48,098 nt of DNA from an uncultured Alteromonadaceae bacterium (GTDB lineage: Bacteria > Pseudomonadota > Gammaproteobacteria > Enterobacterales > Alteromonadaceae), in contig CANNDC010000027.1 in NCBI GenBank assembly GCA_947503265.1, forward strand, positions 1 to 48,098, in the 5' to 3' direction. The notes under the pieces are model-generated. The model worked only from the letters and a program-made list of their open reading frames with translations, had not been told where the DNA came from and did not search any database. Made by a program: the position numbers and the translations under genes. Positions within the stretch are counted from its first letter, which is position 1; each line of letters opens with the position of its first letter. Positions 16,783-24,875 of the stretch are shown here, piece by piece.

Positions 16783-16806
16783 TTTTCTACTCCTACAAAA
16801 TTGTTC

Positions 16807-16838
16807 TTGACTATGAAGTATACTCCATACTTTATACT
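16807..16838 (+). promoter_or_regulatory. MerR-type promoter with 20-bp spacer
   Basis: A -35 TTGACT (16807-16812) and a -10 TATACT (16833-16838) are separated by 20 bp. Inside the spacer is the inverted repeat AAGTAT-ACTCC-ATACTT (16816-16832). Over-long spacers with a centred dyad are the hallmark of MerR-activated promoters. It faces the hydrolase gene at 16870. Confidence 0.85.
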
Positions 16839-16869
16839 CCTGCTAATGACGACCGATTTAGAGAAAAAT

Positions 16870-17712
16870 ATGAAGTCCCAAGTTACTTTAACCACGGAAG
16901 ATGGTACCAAAATCATTGCTTTTCACTACGCTATTGAACATCCCAAGGCGGTAATCGTGTTAGGGGGAGCAACAGGCGTACCACAAGGTTTCTACCAAAA
17001 ATATGCGATGGCAGCGAATCAACAGGGTTTTAATGTCATTACTGTTGACTATCGTGGAATAGGTCAGTCGGCTCCTGCTTCATTAAAAGGGTACAAAGTG
17101 AAATACCTAGATTGGGCCACTCAAGATCTCGCCTCCGCCGTAGATTTCGCTACAAATCAACAGTTGCCAGTTTACTTAGTCGGGCACTCTTTTGGTGGGC
17201 ATGCTCTTGGGTTGTTGCCAAACGCAGAAAAGATCAAAGGTGCTTTTTTCTGTGGTTCGGGAGCCGGTTGGCATGGGTGGATGCCCAAATTTGAGTCGCT
17301 AAAGGTGCGTTTCTTGTGGAATGTGTTAGCCCCTATTTTGGTAAAAGCAAAAGGGTATTTAGGTTGGAGTAAAATGGGCATGGGTGCAGACTTGCCTTAT
17401 GGTGTTTATGTCGACTGGAAGCGCTGGTGCAAGTTTCCCAACTACTTTTTTGGTGATCCTAAAATGCAATTTGTTCACGAATTGTTTGCGCGCTGTGAAA
17501 TGCCAATTTATGCCGTCAATTCACTAGATGACAAATGGGCTCAACCTAAGTCACGAGACGCTTTCGTCAAAGGATATAAGAACACGACAGTAGACACTTT
17601 GGATCTAGATCCCAATTCACTCGGAATAAAAGAAATTGGTCACATGGGGTATTTTCGCAAAGATGCACAGAAAGTATGGCAAATGAGTTTTGATTGGTTT
17701 AACTCTTTGTAA
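16870..17712 (+). CDS. Alpha/beta hydrolase
   Basis: This 280-residue protein has the alpha/beta hydrolase fold. The nucleophile elbow is GHSFGGHALG (about residues 108-117), the oxyanion region is VLGGATGVPQGFY (about 35), and the acid and base are likely Asp in NSLDDKWAQP and His in EIGHMGYF. I chose the ATG at 16870 because the MerR-type promoter ends at 16838, which excludes longer versions. No signal peptide is seen. It probably hydrolyses a small ester or similar bond, and is controlled by the divergent MerR regulator. Confidence 0.88.
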   Translation: MKSQVTLTTEDGTKIIAFHYAIEHPKAVIVLGGATGVPQGFYQKYAMAANQQGFNVITVDYRGIGQSAPASLKGYKVKYLDWATQDLASAVDFATNQQLPVYLVGHSFGGHALGLLPNAEKIKGAFFCGSGAGWHGWMPKFESLKVRFLWNVLAPILVKAKGYLGWSKMGMGADLPYGVYVDWKRWCKFPNYFFGDPKMQFVHELFARCEMPIYAVNSLDDKWAQPKSRDAFVKGYKNTTVDTLDLDPNSLGIKEIGHMGYFRKDAQKVWQMSFDWFNSL

Positions 17713-17816
17713 CGCATGATAAGTAGGTGACCTAGCGTGTTATTCTTTGTTCCAAGTTATTTTCATCAGAGGTAACTATATGCCGAGTTTCCATAAGTAA
17801 TTATGTCACAGAGTGA

Positions 17817-18623
17817 TTATCTACGGCTGGTTAAGCCAAATAATACTTTCCCTGACAAACTCGTCTTCAGTACATAAGTTACCAGTATAAATAGTGGAAA
17901 GAAACCAAATGTAAAGGGCAAGACGCTTTCGTTAAACCATTGGGGGAAAAACTGTGCTTGGCCAAAAAACAGTGAACCCGATGCAATAAAAAAGGACATA
18001 CACATACGCCATAAATGTCTTATGGTTCTTGCTTTAGGTGATAGTTTTTTGCGAATGATGGCTATGAGTTCTCCTGAAGCAGCAAGGCCTCCAGCGAGCA
18101 CAAATAAAACATACGCTTGCGGAGGTGATCCATCTACTGAGCCATTAGGGCTTTGCTGCGCTAAAACCATAAAAGAGGCGCCCATCACAGTTATCAATAA
18201 AGCAACAACTAATCCTATTTTTTCAGTTGAACCAGCAATAAACTGTCTGCGTCTTGCAGCAATCACACCTGTAATCAATAAATACAGTGCTAAGACAGAT
18301 GCTGTGAAATTAGTGCTTTGTTGAGACTCTAAAAAGGGTGCAACAGCACCACCAACAAGATAACAAACGAACATGGCAATAAGGAAAATCTTGCCAGCAG
18401 TACGATGTATATGACCTCCTTTTGCAGCTAAACTAGCTACAACACCAGATAATATACCGATAGTACCGCCACCAATATGGGCATAAAGAAGAATTGCGGC
18501 GCCAAGGTGAAGTATATAAGGCGCATTGGCATCTACTTGAAGCGTATTTGCACTGACAGAGGACGAGAAAACCAATACCAACAATAAAGAAAATAATCTG
18601 AACAAGATAATACTTGGTTTCAT
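17817..18623 (-). CDS. Multi-pass membrane protein (DUF2306-like)
   Basis: This 268-residue protein has a signal-like first helix and about six further membrane segments. It carries the conserved HIGGGTIGILSGVVASLAAKGGHIHRTAG motif (about 50-77) with His residues in or near helices, characteristic of DUF2306-type proteins. Function is unknown for the family; the paired histidines recall haem or metal binding. It stands alone between the hydrolase and the catabolic operon. Confidence 0.75.
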   Translation of the reverse strand: MKPSIILFRLFSLLLVLVFSSSVSANTLQVDANAPYILHLGAAILLYAHIGGGTIGILSGVVASLAAKGGHIHRTAGKIFLIAMFVCYLVGGAVAPFLESQQSTNFTASVLALYLLITGVIAARRRQFIAGSTEKIGLVVALLITVMGASFMVLAQQSPNGSVDGSPPQAYVLFVLAGGLAASGELIAIIRKKLSPKARTIRHLWRMCMSFFIASGSLFFGQAQFFPQWFNESVLPFTFGFFPLFILVTYVLKTSLSGKVLFGLTSRR

Positions 18624-18958
18624 AGAATGGAATTCTCGCGATCAGTAGTAAACAATTGATCAGAGCCTAACTTGCAGCAAAGTATGTTCATAGATAAAAA
18701 ATGTTGCTAGATATTTATCTTGTTAATCTTTTAGGAGTTAACTTTTTGTAACCAACTTCTCAGTTGAACTCACCATGGAAGAATAATCTGGCTTATACAA
18801 AACCGAGCGATCGGATATTGGTTTGAAGTCGACAATCTCACAGGATAATTCTCAACTTTCTATTTCACTTGTCCTTAAATAGTCAGTTTAATTGCTAAAT
18901 ATCAAATTCTTATTTTTCACTTTCTTCTCCACATTGACATTATTCTCTACTAGACTTA
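18624..18958. other. Non-coding leader between the membrane protein and the catabolic operon
   Basis: There is no plausible ORF in this AT-rich gap of about 370 bp, which ends in the operon promoter at 18934-18962 and its operator. A distal regulatory site could lie here, but I recognise none. Confidence 0.5.
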
Positions 18959-18962
18959 AATT
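18934..18962 (+). promoter_or_regulatory. Sigma-70 promoter of the catabolic operon
   Basis: TTGACA (18934-18939), a 17-bp spacer and TAAATT (18957-18962) form a strong consensus-like promoter. The shared operator begins inside the -10 hexamer, so binding there should block transcription. Confidence 0.8.
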
Positions 18963-18976
18963 TGTCCGGACAAATT
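18959..18976 (+). promoter_or_regulatory. Shared palindromic operator, copy 3 (catabolic operon), perfect 18-bp palindrome
   Basis: AATTTGTCCGGACAAATT is perfectly self-complementary and overlaps the -10 of the operon promoter. It is the best copy of the four. Confidence 0.88.
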
Positions 18977-18995
18977 ATTAAAAGGTTTAGTGTGC

Positions 18996-19304
18996 ATGAC
19001 TACTATTATCGTGTTGTTCAACTTAAAAGCTGATGCTGACGAAAAGGCTTATCAAGCATGGGCCAAACAGACAGATATACCGACAGCGGGTGGTTTGCCT
19101 TCGGTTGATGTGTTTGAAGTGTTAAAAACAGAAGGGCTATTGATGAGTGAGGATAAACCTCCTTATCAGTATGTAGAAATTTTGAAGATCAACGACATGG
19201 ATCAATTTGGTAAAGACGTGTCTACGGAAACCATGCAAAAAGTCGCCGGCGAGTTCCAACAATTCGCTGACAATCCTCTGTTCATAATGACATCTCAACT
19301 TTAA
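18996..19304 (+). CDS. HapK/REDY-like protein
   Basis: This 102-residue ferredoxin-like-fold protein starts MTTIIVLFNLK and continues with the conserved AYQAWAKQTDIPT, VDVFEVLKTEGLL, YQYVEIL and TETMQKVAGEFQQFADNP segments. These I recognise from the RedY/HapK family, first named from prodiginine gene clusters. I chose the ATG at 18996 (AAGG about 10 bases upstream) over the in-frame GTG at 18990. It is the first gene of the catabolic operon, 10 bp from the SDR gene. The family's tie to pyrrole chemistry is suggestive for the substrate; the enzymatic role here is unknown. Confidence 0.8.
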   Translation: MTTIIVLFNLKADADEKAYQAWAKQTDIPTAGGLPSVDVFEVLKTEGLLMSEDKPPYQYVEILKINDMDQFGKDVSTETMQKVAGEFQQFADNPLFIMTSQL

Positions 19305-19314
19305 GAGTATTTTT

Positions 19315-20157
19315 ATGCCTCAGTATGCAGATTTAGAAGGAAAAGTTGCCGTTATCACGGGTGCCGGAAGACCAGCAGGCTTAGGAGAGGCCATGGCTAA
19401 GCGTTTGGCCGAGGAAGGCTGCAAGGTCGTGATCACGGATATAGGCAGCTCAGGCGGTGAACACACACCTGATAGTGCAATTGGTAGCACCGACGAAATG
19501 AAACAAATTGTTGACGATATTAAACAAGCCGGTGGTGAAGCCAGCAGTTTTGTTTGTAATGTTCTCAACGCAGAAGAAGTCAAAGCAGCTGTAGATTTCA
19601 CTGTTGAAAAATACGGCAAACTTGATATTTGGGTCAATAACGCGGGTATTGGCTACTTAATGAAGCCGATTCTAGAAATGGAAGTGAGCGAGTGGGATTC
19701 TGTATTAGGAGTTAATTTAAGAGGAACCTTCTTGGGCATCAAATATGCTGCTGAACAGTTAGTCAAACAGGGTAATGGTGGCAAGATCATCAATATCGGC
19801 TCCCAAGCATCTAAGTCAGCATTTGCTCATGCATCTGCCTACACGACATCAAAACATGGTATGAACGGGCTTACCCGTGTAGCCGCTCAAGAGTTAGGCC
19901 CGCACAAGATTAATGTTAATCAAATTTGCCCAAATCATGTCACTACCGGACTCGGCGCTTGGCAAAATGCACATTTTTCAGAGGTTACCGGTAAGGGCTA
20001 TGAAAAATACATGCAAGAAATGCGGGATCGTATTCCGCTCGGGCGTCCCGGCTTGCAAGAAGATATCGCAAAAGCCTGCGCATTTTTGTGTTCAGAACAA
20101 GCCGTATATATTACAGGCGAATGCATGAATGTTTCTGGCGGTGAAGAATACCACTAG
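19315..20157 (+). CDS. Short-chain dehydrogenase/reductase (SDR)
   Basis: This is a 280-residue classical SDR. The cofactor motif TGAGRPAGLG lies at 15-24, Asp42 (VVITDIG) favours NAD over NADP, and NNAG is at 108-111. The catalytic triad is Ser163, Tyr176 and Lys180 (AYTTSKHG). There is an insertion after the second strand (about 44-58), as in some sphingomonad and marine SDRs of degradative operons. It probably oxidises or reduces an alcohol or ketone intermediate of the pathway. It sits between the HapK-like gene and the PuuE-like hydrolase gene. Confidence 0.92.
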   Translation: MPQYADLEGKVAVITGAGRPAGLGEAMAKRLAEEGCKVVITDIGSSGGEHTPDSAIGSTDEMKQIVDDIKQAGGEASSFVCNVLNAEEVKAAVDFTVEKYGKLDIWVNNAGIGYLMKPILEMEVSEWDSVLGVNLRGTFLGIKYAAEQLVKQGNGGKIINIGSQASKSAFAHASAYTTSKHGMNGLTRVAAQELGPHKINVNQICPNHVTTGLGAWQNAHFSEVTGKGYEKYMQEMRDRIPLGRPGLQEDIAKACAFLCSEQAVYITGECMNVSGGEEYH

Positions 20158-20209
20158 TAAACCATGATGCTGAACCCTCACATTAGTTGTTTAAAAGAAG
20201 AGTAAAAAC

Positions 20210-21073
20210 ATGTCTAACACTTATCATTGGCCTAAACAAAAACGCCTTGCAATGTCGATTGTAGTGAATGTTGAAGAAGGCTCTGAATACAGTATTAAAG
20301 AAGGTGATAAAGGCATGGAACCTGTGGATGAATTGCAAGTTCATCTGAAGAAGCCTATTCGTAACTATGGAAATGAATCAAATTACCAATATGGTCTGAT
20401 CGAAGGTGCACCTAGAATCATCAACTTGTTGGACAAATACCATGTGCCTGTTACCTGGACCGCTGCTGCACTGAGCCTTGAACGAGCTCCTCATATTGCC
20501 GAAGCAATTCGACGTAGACAAGACGAAACTTGTTCTCATGGTTACCGATGGGTGTTTCAATTCCGTATGGATGAAAACGAAGAACGCAAATTCATTCAAG
20601 ATGCCGTGAAAAGCATCGAATCAACTACAGGTAAACGGCCATTGGGCTGGCTTTCTCGTTACCTGCTCACCGATAATACTCGGCGTTTGCTGCAAGAAGA
20701 AGGCTTCTTGTATCACATGGACGACTACAGTGCTGATGCTCCTTTTTGGGATACGGTCAATGGTTCAAGCGAACCCATGGTTATTGTGCCTTATGCATTG
20801 GATTCTAATGACATGAAAATGTGGGTTGCGCCATCATTAACACCGGATGATTGGCTTAAATATGCCATTGATACCTTTGATGTTTTGTATGAAGAAGGGT
20901 TAGAGCAGCCTCGTATGATGAGTCTTGGTTTACATCTGCGTATTATCGGTCGTCCTGGTCGTATTGGCGCTTTAGAGAAATTTCTAGATTATGTCAGTCA
21001 GAAAGACGGCGTTTGGTTTGCCACTCGACAACAAATCGCCGAGCATTTTCAACAAAATGTGAAGGCAGACTAG
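20210..21073 (+). CDS. PuuE/imidase-like NodB-fold hydrolase (copy C)
   Basis: This 287-residue cytoplasmic protein has the allantoinase-like signature: IVVNVEEGSEYS (acidic motif 1 as EEG), CSHGYRW (about 107), WLSRYLLTDNTRRLL, PYALDSNDMKMW, and LGLHLRIIGRPGRIGALEKFL near the end. It keeps the acidic first motif that copies A and B lack, so it is closest to catalytically characterised members such as PuuE allantoinase and cyclic imidases. It is 4 bp from the lyase gene and under the shared operator. Hydrolysis of a cyclic amide or imide is the inferred role. Confidence 0.88.
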   Translation: MSNTYHWPKQKRLAMSIVVNVEEGSEYSIKEGDKGMEPVDELQVHLKKPIRNYGNESNYQYGLIEGAPRIINLLDKYHVPVTWTAAALSLERAPHIAEAIRRRQDETCSHGYRWVFQFRMDENEERKFIQDAVKSIESTTGKRPLGWLSRYLLTDNTRRLLQEEGFLYHMDDYSADAPFWDTVNGSSEPMVIVPYALDSNDMKMWVAPSLTPDDWLKYAIDTFDVLYEEGLEQPRMMSLGLHLRIIGRPGRIGALEKFLDYVSQKDGVWFATRQQIAEHFQQNVKAD

Positions 21074-21077
21074 CAAA

Positions 21078-21908
21078 ATGACTCACAACACCCTCCGCTC
21101 TTTATTGTTTGTGCCCGGTTCTCGCCCTGAAAGGTTTGTAAAAGCCTTAGCAGCAGGTGCTGATATGATTTGTATTGACTTAGAAGATGCTGTGCTTCCT
21201 AGTGATAAAGAGTCGGCAAGAAAAGCTGTCGCCGAGTTTATCTTGTCATCGAACTCGATCGAAAAAATCTGTGTTCGGGTTAATCCTGTCGACTCTCCAA
21301 TAGGATGGGCAGATCTAGAAGCCCTTGCTGAGGCATGCCCAGCCGCCATTATGATTGCCAAGTGTTCCTGCCCTACGGATGTGAAAACAGTTGAGCAGTT
21401 AGTCAATAAGCACGTCAGTATTATTCCATTGATTGAGTCGATTCAGGGCTTAGATAATATTTGCGGCATCACGACTGCTTCGGATTCAGTAAAGTCAATT
21501 ATGTTTGGTGGTGCTGATATGTCGGCTGAACTGCGCTGTGACTTTTCTTACGAACCTCTATTATTTGTGCGCAGCCAATTGGCGCTCGCTGCGGCTAGAG
21601 CGAATATTGACCTAATTGATGTGCCTTACGTCAATATTAAAGATGAGCAAGGACTTATTGATGAAACTGAAAAAGTGAAAGCATTGGGATTCAATGCAAA
21701 AGCCGCAATTCATCCGTGCCAAATCAATGGGATTCATCAAGCATTTTCTCCAACCGAAGAACAAATTAGTTATGCCAAAGCAGTGCTAGACGCAGTTGAT
21801 AACCCCGATGCTGGGGCTGTTGTTGTGCAAGGTCGTATGGTGGATCGGCCAATCATTTTAGCTAGCCAGCGCATTATGGCTTTGGCAAATCAATCCATCC
21901 CCAAATAA
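21078..21908 (+). CDS. HpcH/HpaI-family CitE-like acyl-CoA lyase
   Basis: This 276-residue TIM-barrel lyase begins LRSLLFVPGSRPERFVKALA. The Mg ligands are Glu120 (IIPLIES) and Asp147 (MFGGADMSAEL), and Arg67 (VRVN) lies where the family binds substrate. The C-terminal NAKAAIHPCQINGIHQAF motif is typical of stand-alone CitE-like enzymes such as (S)-citramalyl-CoA lyase and malyl/methylmalyl-CoA lyases. With the neighbouring MaoC hydratase and CoA-transferases it forms the core of an itaconate-like C-C cleavage route giving acetyl-CoA or a homologue plus a 2-oxo acid. Confidence 0.93.
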   Translation: MTHNTLRSLLFVPGSRPERFVKALAAGADMICIDLEDAVLPSDKESARKAVAEFILSSNSIEKICVRVNPVDSPIGWADLEALAEACPAAIMIAKCSCPTDVKTVEQLVNKHVSIIPLIESIQGLDNICGITTASDSVKSIMFGGADMSAELRCDFSYEPLLFVRSQLALAAARANIDLIDVPYVNIKDEQGLIDETEKVKALGFNAKAAIHPCQINGIHQAFSPTEEQISYAKAVLDAVDNPDAGAVVVQGRMVDRPIILASQRIMALANQSIPK

Positions 21909-21930
21909 GTAAGAGTAAAGAGAGTCAAAA

Positions 21931-22449
21931 ATGGTACAGAATGTAAAAAAAGTCGGTGAAAATCGTTATCGCGAGACCTTTGGACGTTGCTATGAAGACT
22001 TTCAAGTCGGTGATATTTATGAACATCGACCGGGTAGAACGATCACCAAAACAGATAATACTTGGTTCACTTTGTTGACCATGAACACACACCCTATGCA
22101 TTTTGATGACGAATACGCTAAAGCCAGCGAATTCGGAAAATGCATTGTTTGTTCTCCTTTCACAGTTGCCCTGATGGTGGGTATGAGTGTCACTGATGTG
22201 AGCCAAAAAGCGATTGCGAATTTAGGTTGGGATGATATCAAACTGACTTATCCCGTTTTTGAAGACGATACCCTGACCGCCGAGTCGGAAGTACTCGAAA
22301 AACGTGAGTCTAAATCTCGCCCGGGAGCAGGAATCGTTACGGTTAAAACCACTGGTTTTAATCAAGATGGCAAGGTGGTGTGTCATTTTGTGCGCAAAAT
22401 GTTGATTGCCAAACAAGGCCATTCCGTCGAAGAAAAAGTTAACTATTAA
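21931..22449 (+). CDS. MaoC-family acyl-CoA hydratase
   Basis: This 172-residue single hot-dog-fold hydratase starts FGRCYEDFQVGDIYEHRPGR. The motif NTHPMHFDDEYA (52-63) supplies the His used with Asp42 in MaoC-type hydratases. The YEDFQVGD...GRTIT context resembles itaconyl- and mesaconyl-CoA hydratases rather than FabZ. It lies between the CitE-like lyase and the acyl-CoA dehydrogenase, so it probably hydrates the unsaturated dicarboxyl-CoA made by the dehydrogenase to give the lyase substrate. Confidence 0.92.
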   Translation: MVQNVKKVGENRYRETFGRCYEDFQVGDIYEHRPGRTITKTDNTWFTLLTMNTHPMHFDDEYAKASEFGKCIVCSPFTVALMVGMSVTDVSQKAIANLGWDDIKLTYPVFEDDTLTAESEVLEKRESKSRPGAGIVTVKTTGFNQDGKVVCHFVRKMLIAKQGHSVEEKVNY

Positions 22450-22459
22450 GAGGTCTGTG

Positions 22460-23635
22460 ATGTCTGAAGTATGGTCTAAAGAGGACGAGTTAGCGATATT
22501 AGATATGATCAACAAATGGGTTGAGAACGAAGTTCGCCCAATTGCTAAAGAATATGATCAAGAAGACAAATACCCCCATGAACTTGTTGAACAAATGAAG
22601 GAACTGGGGATGTTCGGCGCGACTGTAGGTGAAGAGTTCGGTGGTATGGGACTGCCTGCTTCCATCTATGCGAAAATCGTAATGAAAGTAGCATCTGCAT
22701 GGATGGCACCGGGCGGAATATTCAATTCTCACTTAATACAAGCATCCGCAATCGAACGTTGTGGCACACAAGCTCAAAAAGAACAGTTTTTACCTAGAAT
22801 GGTAACCGGTGAAATGCGTGGAGGGATCGCGCTAACTGAACCCAACGCGGGAACAGACCTTCAAGCGATTAGAACGGTAGCCGTTAGAGATGGTGATGAT
22901 TACATCATAAATGGTGCTAAAACTTGGATAACCAACTCGTTAAATGGCAACTCTCTTGCCGTGCTTGTGAAAACTGACCCAAATGCGGTACCTGCACACA
23001 AAGGCACAAGTATGTTCATTGTTGAAACCAAAGATGAACAAGGTAATTTCAAACCTGGTGTCACGGTTTCGAAAATGAAAAAGCTCGGTTATCGGGCCAT
23101 AGATACCTGTGAAGTGGTGTTTGAAGATGTCAGAGTGCCTGCCACCAATTTGATTGGTGAAGAAGAAGGTAAAGGTTTTGTTCAAGCCGTTGGCGGTTTG
23201 GAACTCGGCCGAATCAATATTGCTGCTAGAGGAGCCGGTATTGCTCAAGGTGCGACTGAGCTTGCGGCTCGCTATGCACAAGAACGTGAAACCTTCGGTA
23301 AACCTATCTGCAAACACCAAGCTATTCAACTCAAATTGGGCGAAATGGCCACACAAGTTGAGGCCGCAAGACTCCTAATCGAACAAGCTGCAGCGAAATA
23401 CGATGCCCACGAAAGATGCGACATGGAAGCCGGCATGGCTAAGTACTTTGGCTCTGAGGCGGGCGTATTTTGTGCAAATGAAGCAATGCGGATCTTCGGT
23501 GGTTATAGCTACTCAGTTGAATACGATATCGAGCGTTACTATCGTGACGCTATGTTGATGTGTATTGGTGAAGGAACCAATGAAATGCAGCGAATTATTA
23601 TTGCTAAACAGCTTATCGAGCGCCACAAAATATAG
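22460..23635 (+). CDS. Acyl-CoA dehydrogenase (short/branched dicarboxyl-CoA type inferred)
   Basis: This is a 391-residue flavoenzyme; the ATG at 22460 has AGAGG just upstream, while a longer in-frame version would run into the hydratase gene. Flavin motifs are IALTEPNAGTDLQ (123-135) and WITNS (156-160). The catalytic Glu371 is in IGEGTNEMQRIIIAK, and R360-D363 (RYYRDAMLMCIGEG) is conserved. The operon context (two class III CoA-transferases, MaoC, CitE-like lyase) points to a substituted succinyl-CoA substrate, as for benzylsuccinyl- or methylsuccinyl-CoA dehydrogenases; that assignment is inference. Confidence 0.93.
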   Translation: MSEVWSKEDELAILDMINKWVENEVRPIAKEYDQEDKYPHELVEQMKELGMFGATVGEEFGGMGLPASIYAKIVMKVASAWMAPGGIFNSHLIQASAIERCGTQAQKEQFLPRMVTGEMRGGIALTEPNAGTDLQAIRTVAVRDGDDYIINGAKTWITNSLNGNSLAVLVKTDPNAVPAHKGTSMFIVETKDEQGNFKPGVTVSKMKKLGYRAIDTCEVVFEDVRVPATNLIGEEEGKGFVQAVGGLELGRINIAARGAGIAQGATELAARYAQERETFGKPICKHQAIQLKLGEMATQVEAARLLIEQAAAKYDAHERCDMEAGMAKYFGSEAGVFCANEAMRIFGGYSYSVEYDIERYYRDAMLMCIGEGTNEMQRIIIAKQLIERHKI

Positions 23636-23659
23636 CTTTTAAGGCTAGAAGGAGAATTT

Positions 23660-24850
23660 ATGAGTCAGCTTCCTCTTGAAGGTGTTCGTATCATAGCGGT
23701 TGAACAATATGGAGCCGGACCATACGGCTCCATGTACTTGGCTGATATGGGTGCCGAGGTTATTAAGATTGAAAACCCCAAAATTGGTGGTGATGTGTCT
23801 CGCCAAACAGGACCTTTCTTTTTAGGTGATAACGACAGCTATTTTTTTCAGACATTTAATCTAAATAAGAAGAGCTTGACCTTAGATCTCAAGTCTGATG
23901 AAGGACGCGAAGTATTTGAAAAGTTGGTGGCCACAGCTGATGCGGTGACCAATAACTTGCGTGGAGACCAACCACTAAAATTAGCTATCACTTATGATCA
24001 ACTCAAGCACATTAATCCAAAAATTGTTTGCGGTCATTTATCCGCGTATGGGCGTGACAACGACCGTGCTAGCTGGCCCGGATACGATTATCTAATGCAG
24101 GCAGAGGCCGGTTTGATGTCTTTGACCGGTGAACCCGGGCAAGCGCCAGCGCGTTTTGGTGTGTCCATGGTTGATTTTATGACAGGTGCCGTGGCTTCTC
24201 TAGGTTTAACTGCAGGATTACTGGGTGCCCATCGCACTGGAGAGGGTAGGGATGTAGATGTGTCCCTTTTTGATGTCGCTTTACATCAACTATCGTATCC
24301 AGCAACCTGGTATCTAAACGAAAAACACGTTGTAGAACGAGTTGCCCGTTCTGCCCACCCAGCTACCGTTCCCTGTCAGCTTTATAAAACACAAGACAGT
24401 TTTGTTTTTCTGATGGCCATGACGGATAAATTCTGGAATGTATTGATGGACATTTTGGATGACAACGTGTTGAAGGAAGAACGCTTTGCCAAAGTGGCTA
24501 ATCGACGTGACAACAGAGATGTATTAACCCAAGAGATTGATCGAGTGTTATCTTCAAACACGACAGCCCATTGGTTGGAAGTGTTGAAAGGCAAGATACC
24601 TTGTGCTCCTGTGTATGATGTGCCACAAGCAATGGAAAACAGTTACATCCGAGATATTGGGATGGTACAAAAAGTGCCTCACCCAGCAAACCAGCAAATG
24701 GAAATTCTTGCCAATCCAATTAAAATTAATGGCAAACGACTTTCTGGTAAAGCGTCGGTCGCCATGGGCGAAAATACCACAGAGTTGTTACAAGAATTGG
24801 GCTACAACGACAGTCAAATTGAGCAACTCAAGTCCAATGGGGCAGTGTAA
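23660..24850 (+). CDS. CaiB/BaiF class III CoA-transferase, subunit or enzyme 1
   Basis: This is a 396-residue protein. The N-terminal CoA-binding segment is LEGVRIIAVEQYGAGPYGSMYLADMGAEVIKIE. The catalytic Asp172 in GVSMVDFMTGAVAS lies at the place of CaiB Asp169, and GEGRDVDVSLFD follows. It would move CoA from succinyl-CoA or a similar donor to an acid via an aspartyl-CoA anhydride. It lies 25 bp before a second family member, which recalls the two-subunit succinyl-CoA:benzylsuccinate transferase, but both genes keep the catalytic Asp. Confidence 0.93.
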   Translation: MSQLPLEGVRIIAVEQYGAGPYGSMYLADMGAEVIKIENPKIGGDVSRQTGPFFLGDNDSYFFQTFNLNKKSLTLDLKSDEGREVFEKLVATADAVTNNLRGDQPLKLAITYDQLKHINPKIVCGHLSAYGRDNDRASWPGYDYLMQAEAGLMSLTGEPGQAPARFGVSMVDFMTGAVASLGLTAGLLGAHRTGEGRDVDVSLFDVALHQLSYPATWYLNEKHVVERVARSAHPATVPCQLYKTQDSFVFLMAMTDKFWNVLMDILDDNVLKEERFAKVANRRDNRDVLTQEIDRVLSSNTTAHWLEVLKGKIPCAPVYDVPQAMENSYIRDIGMVQKVPHPANQQMEILANPIKINGKRLSGKASVAMGENTTELLQELGYNDSQIEQLKSNGAV

Positions 24851-24875
24851 ATCGTATTTTAATTGGAGCTAGTTA

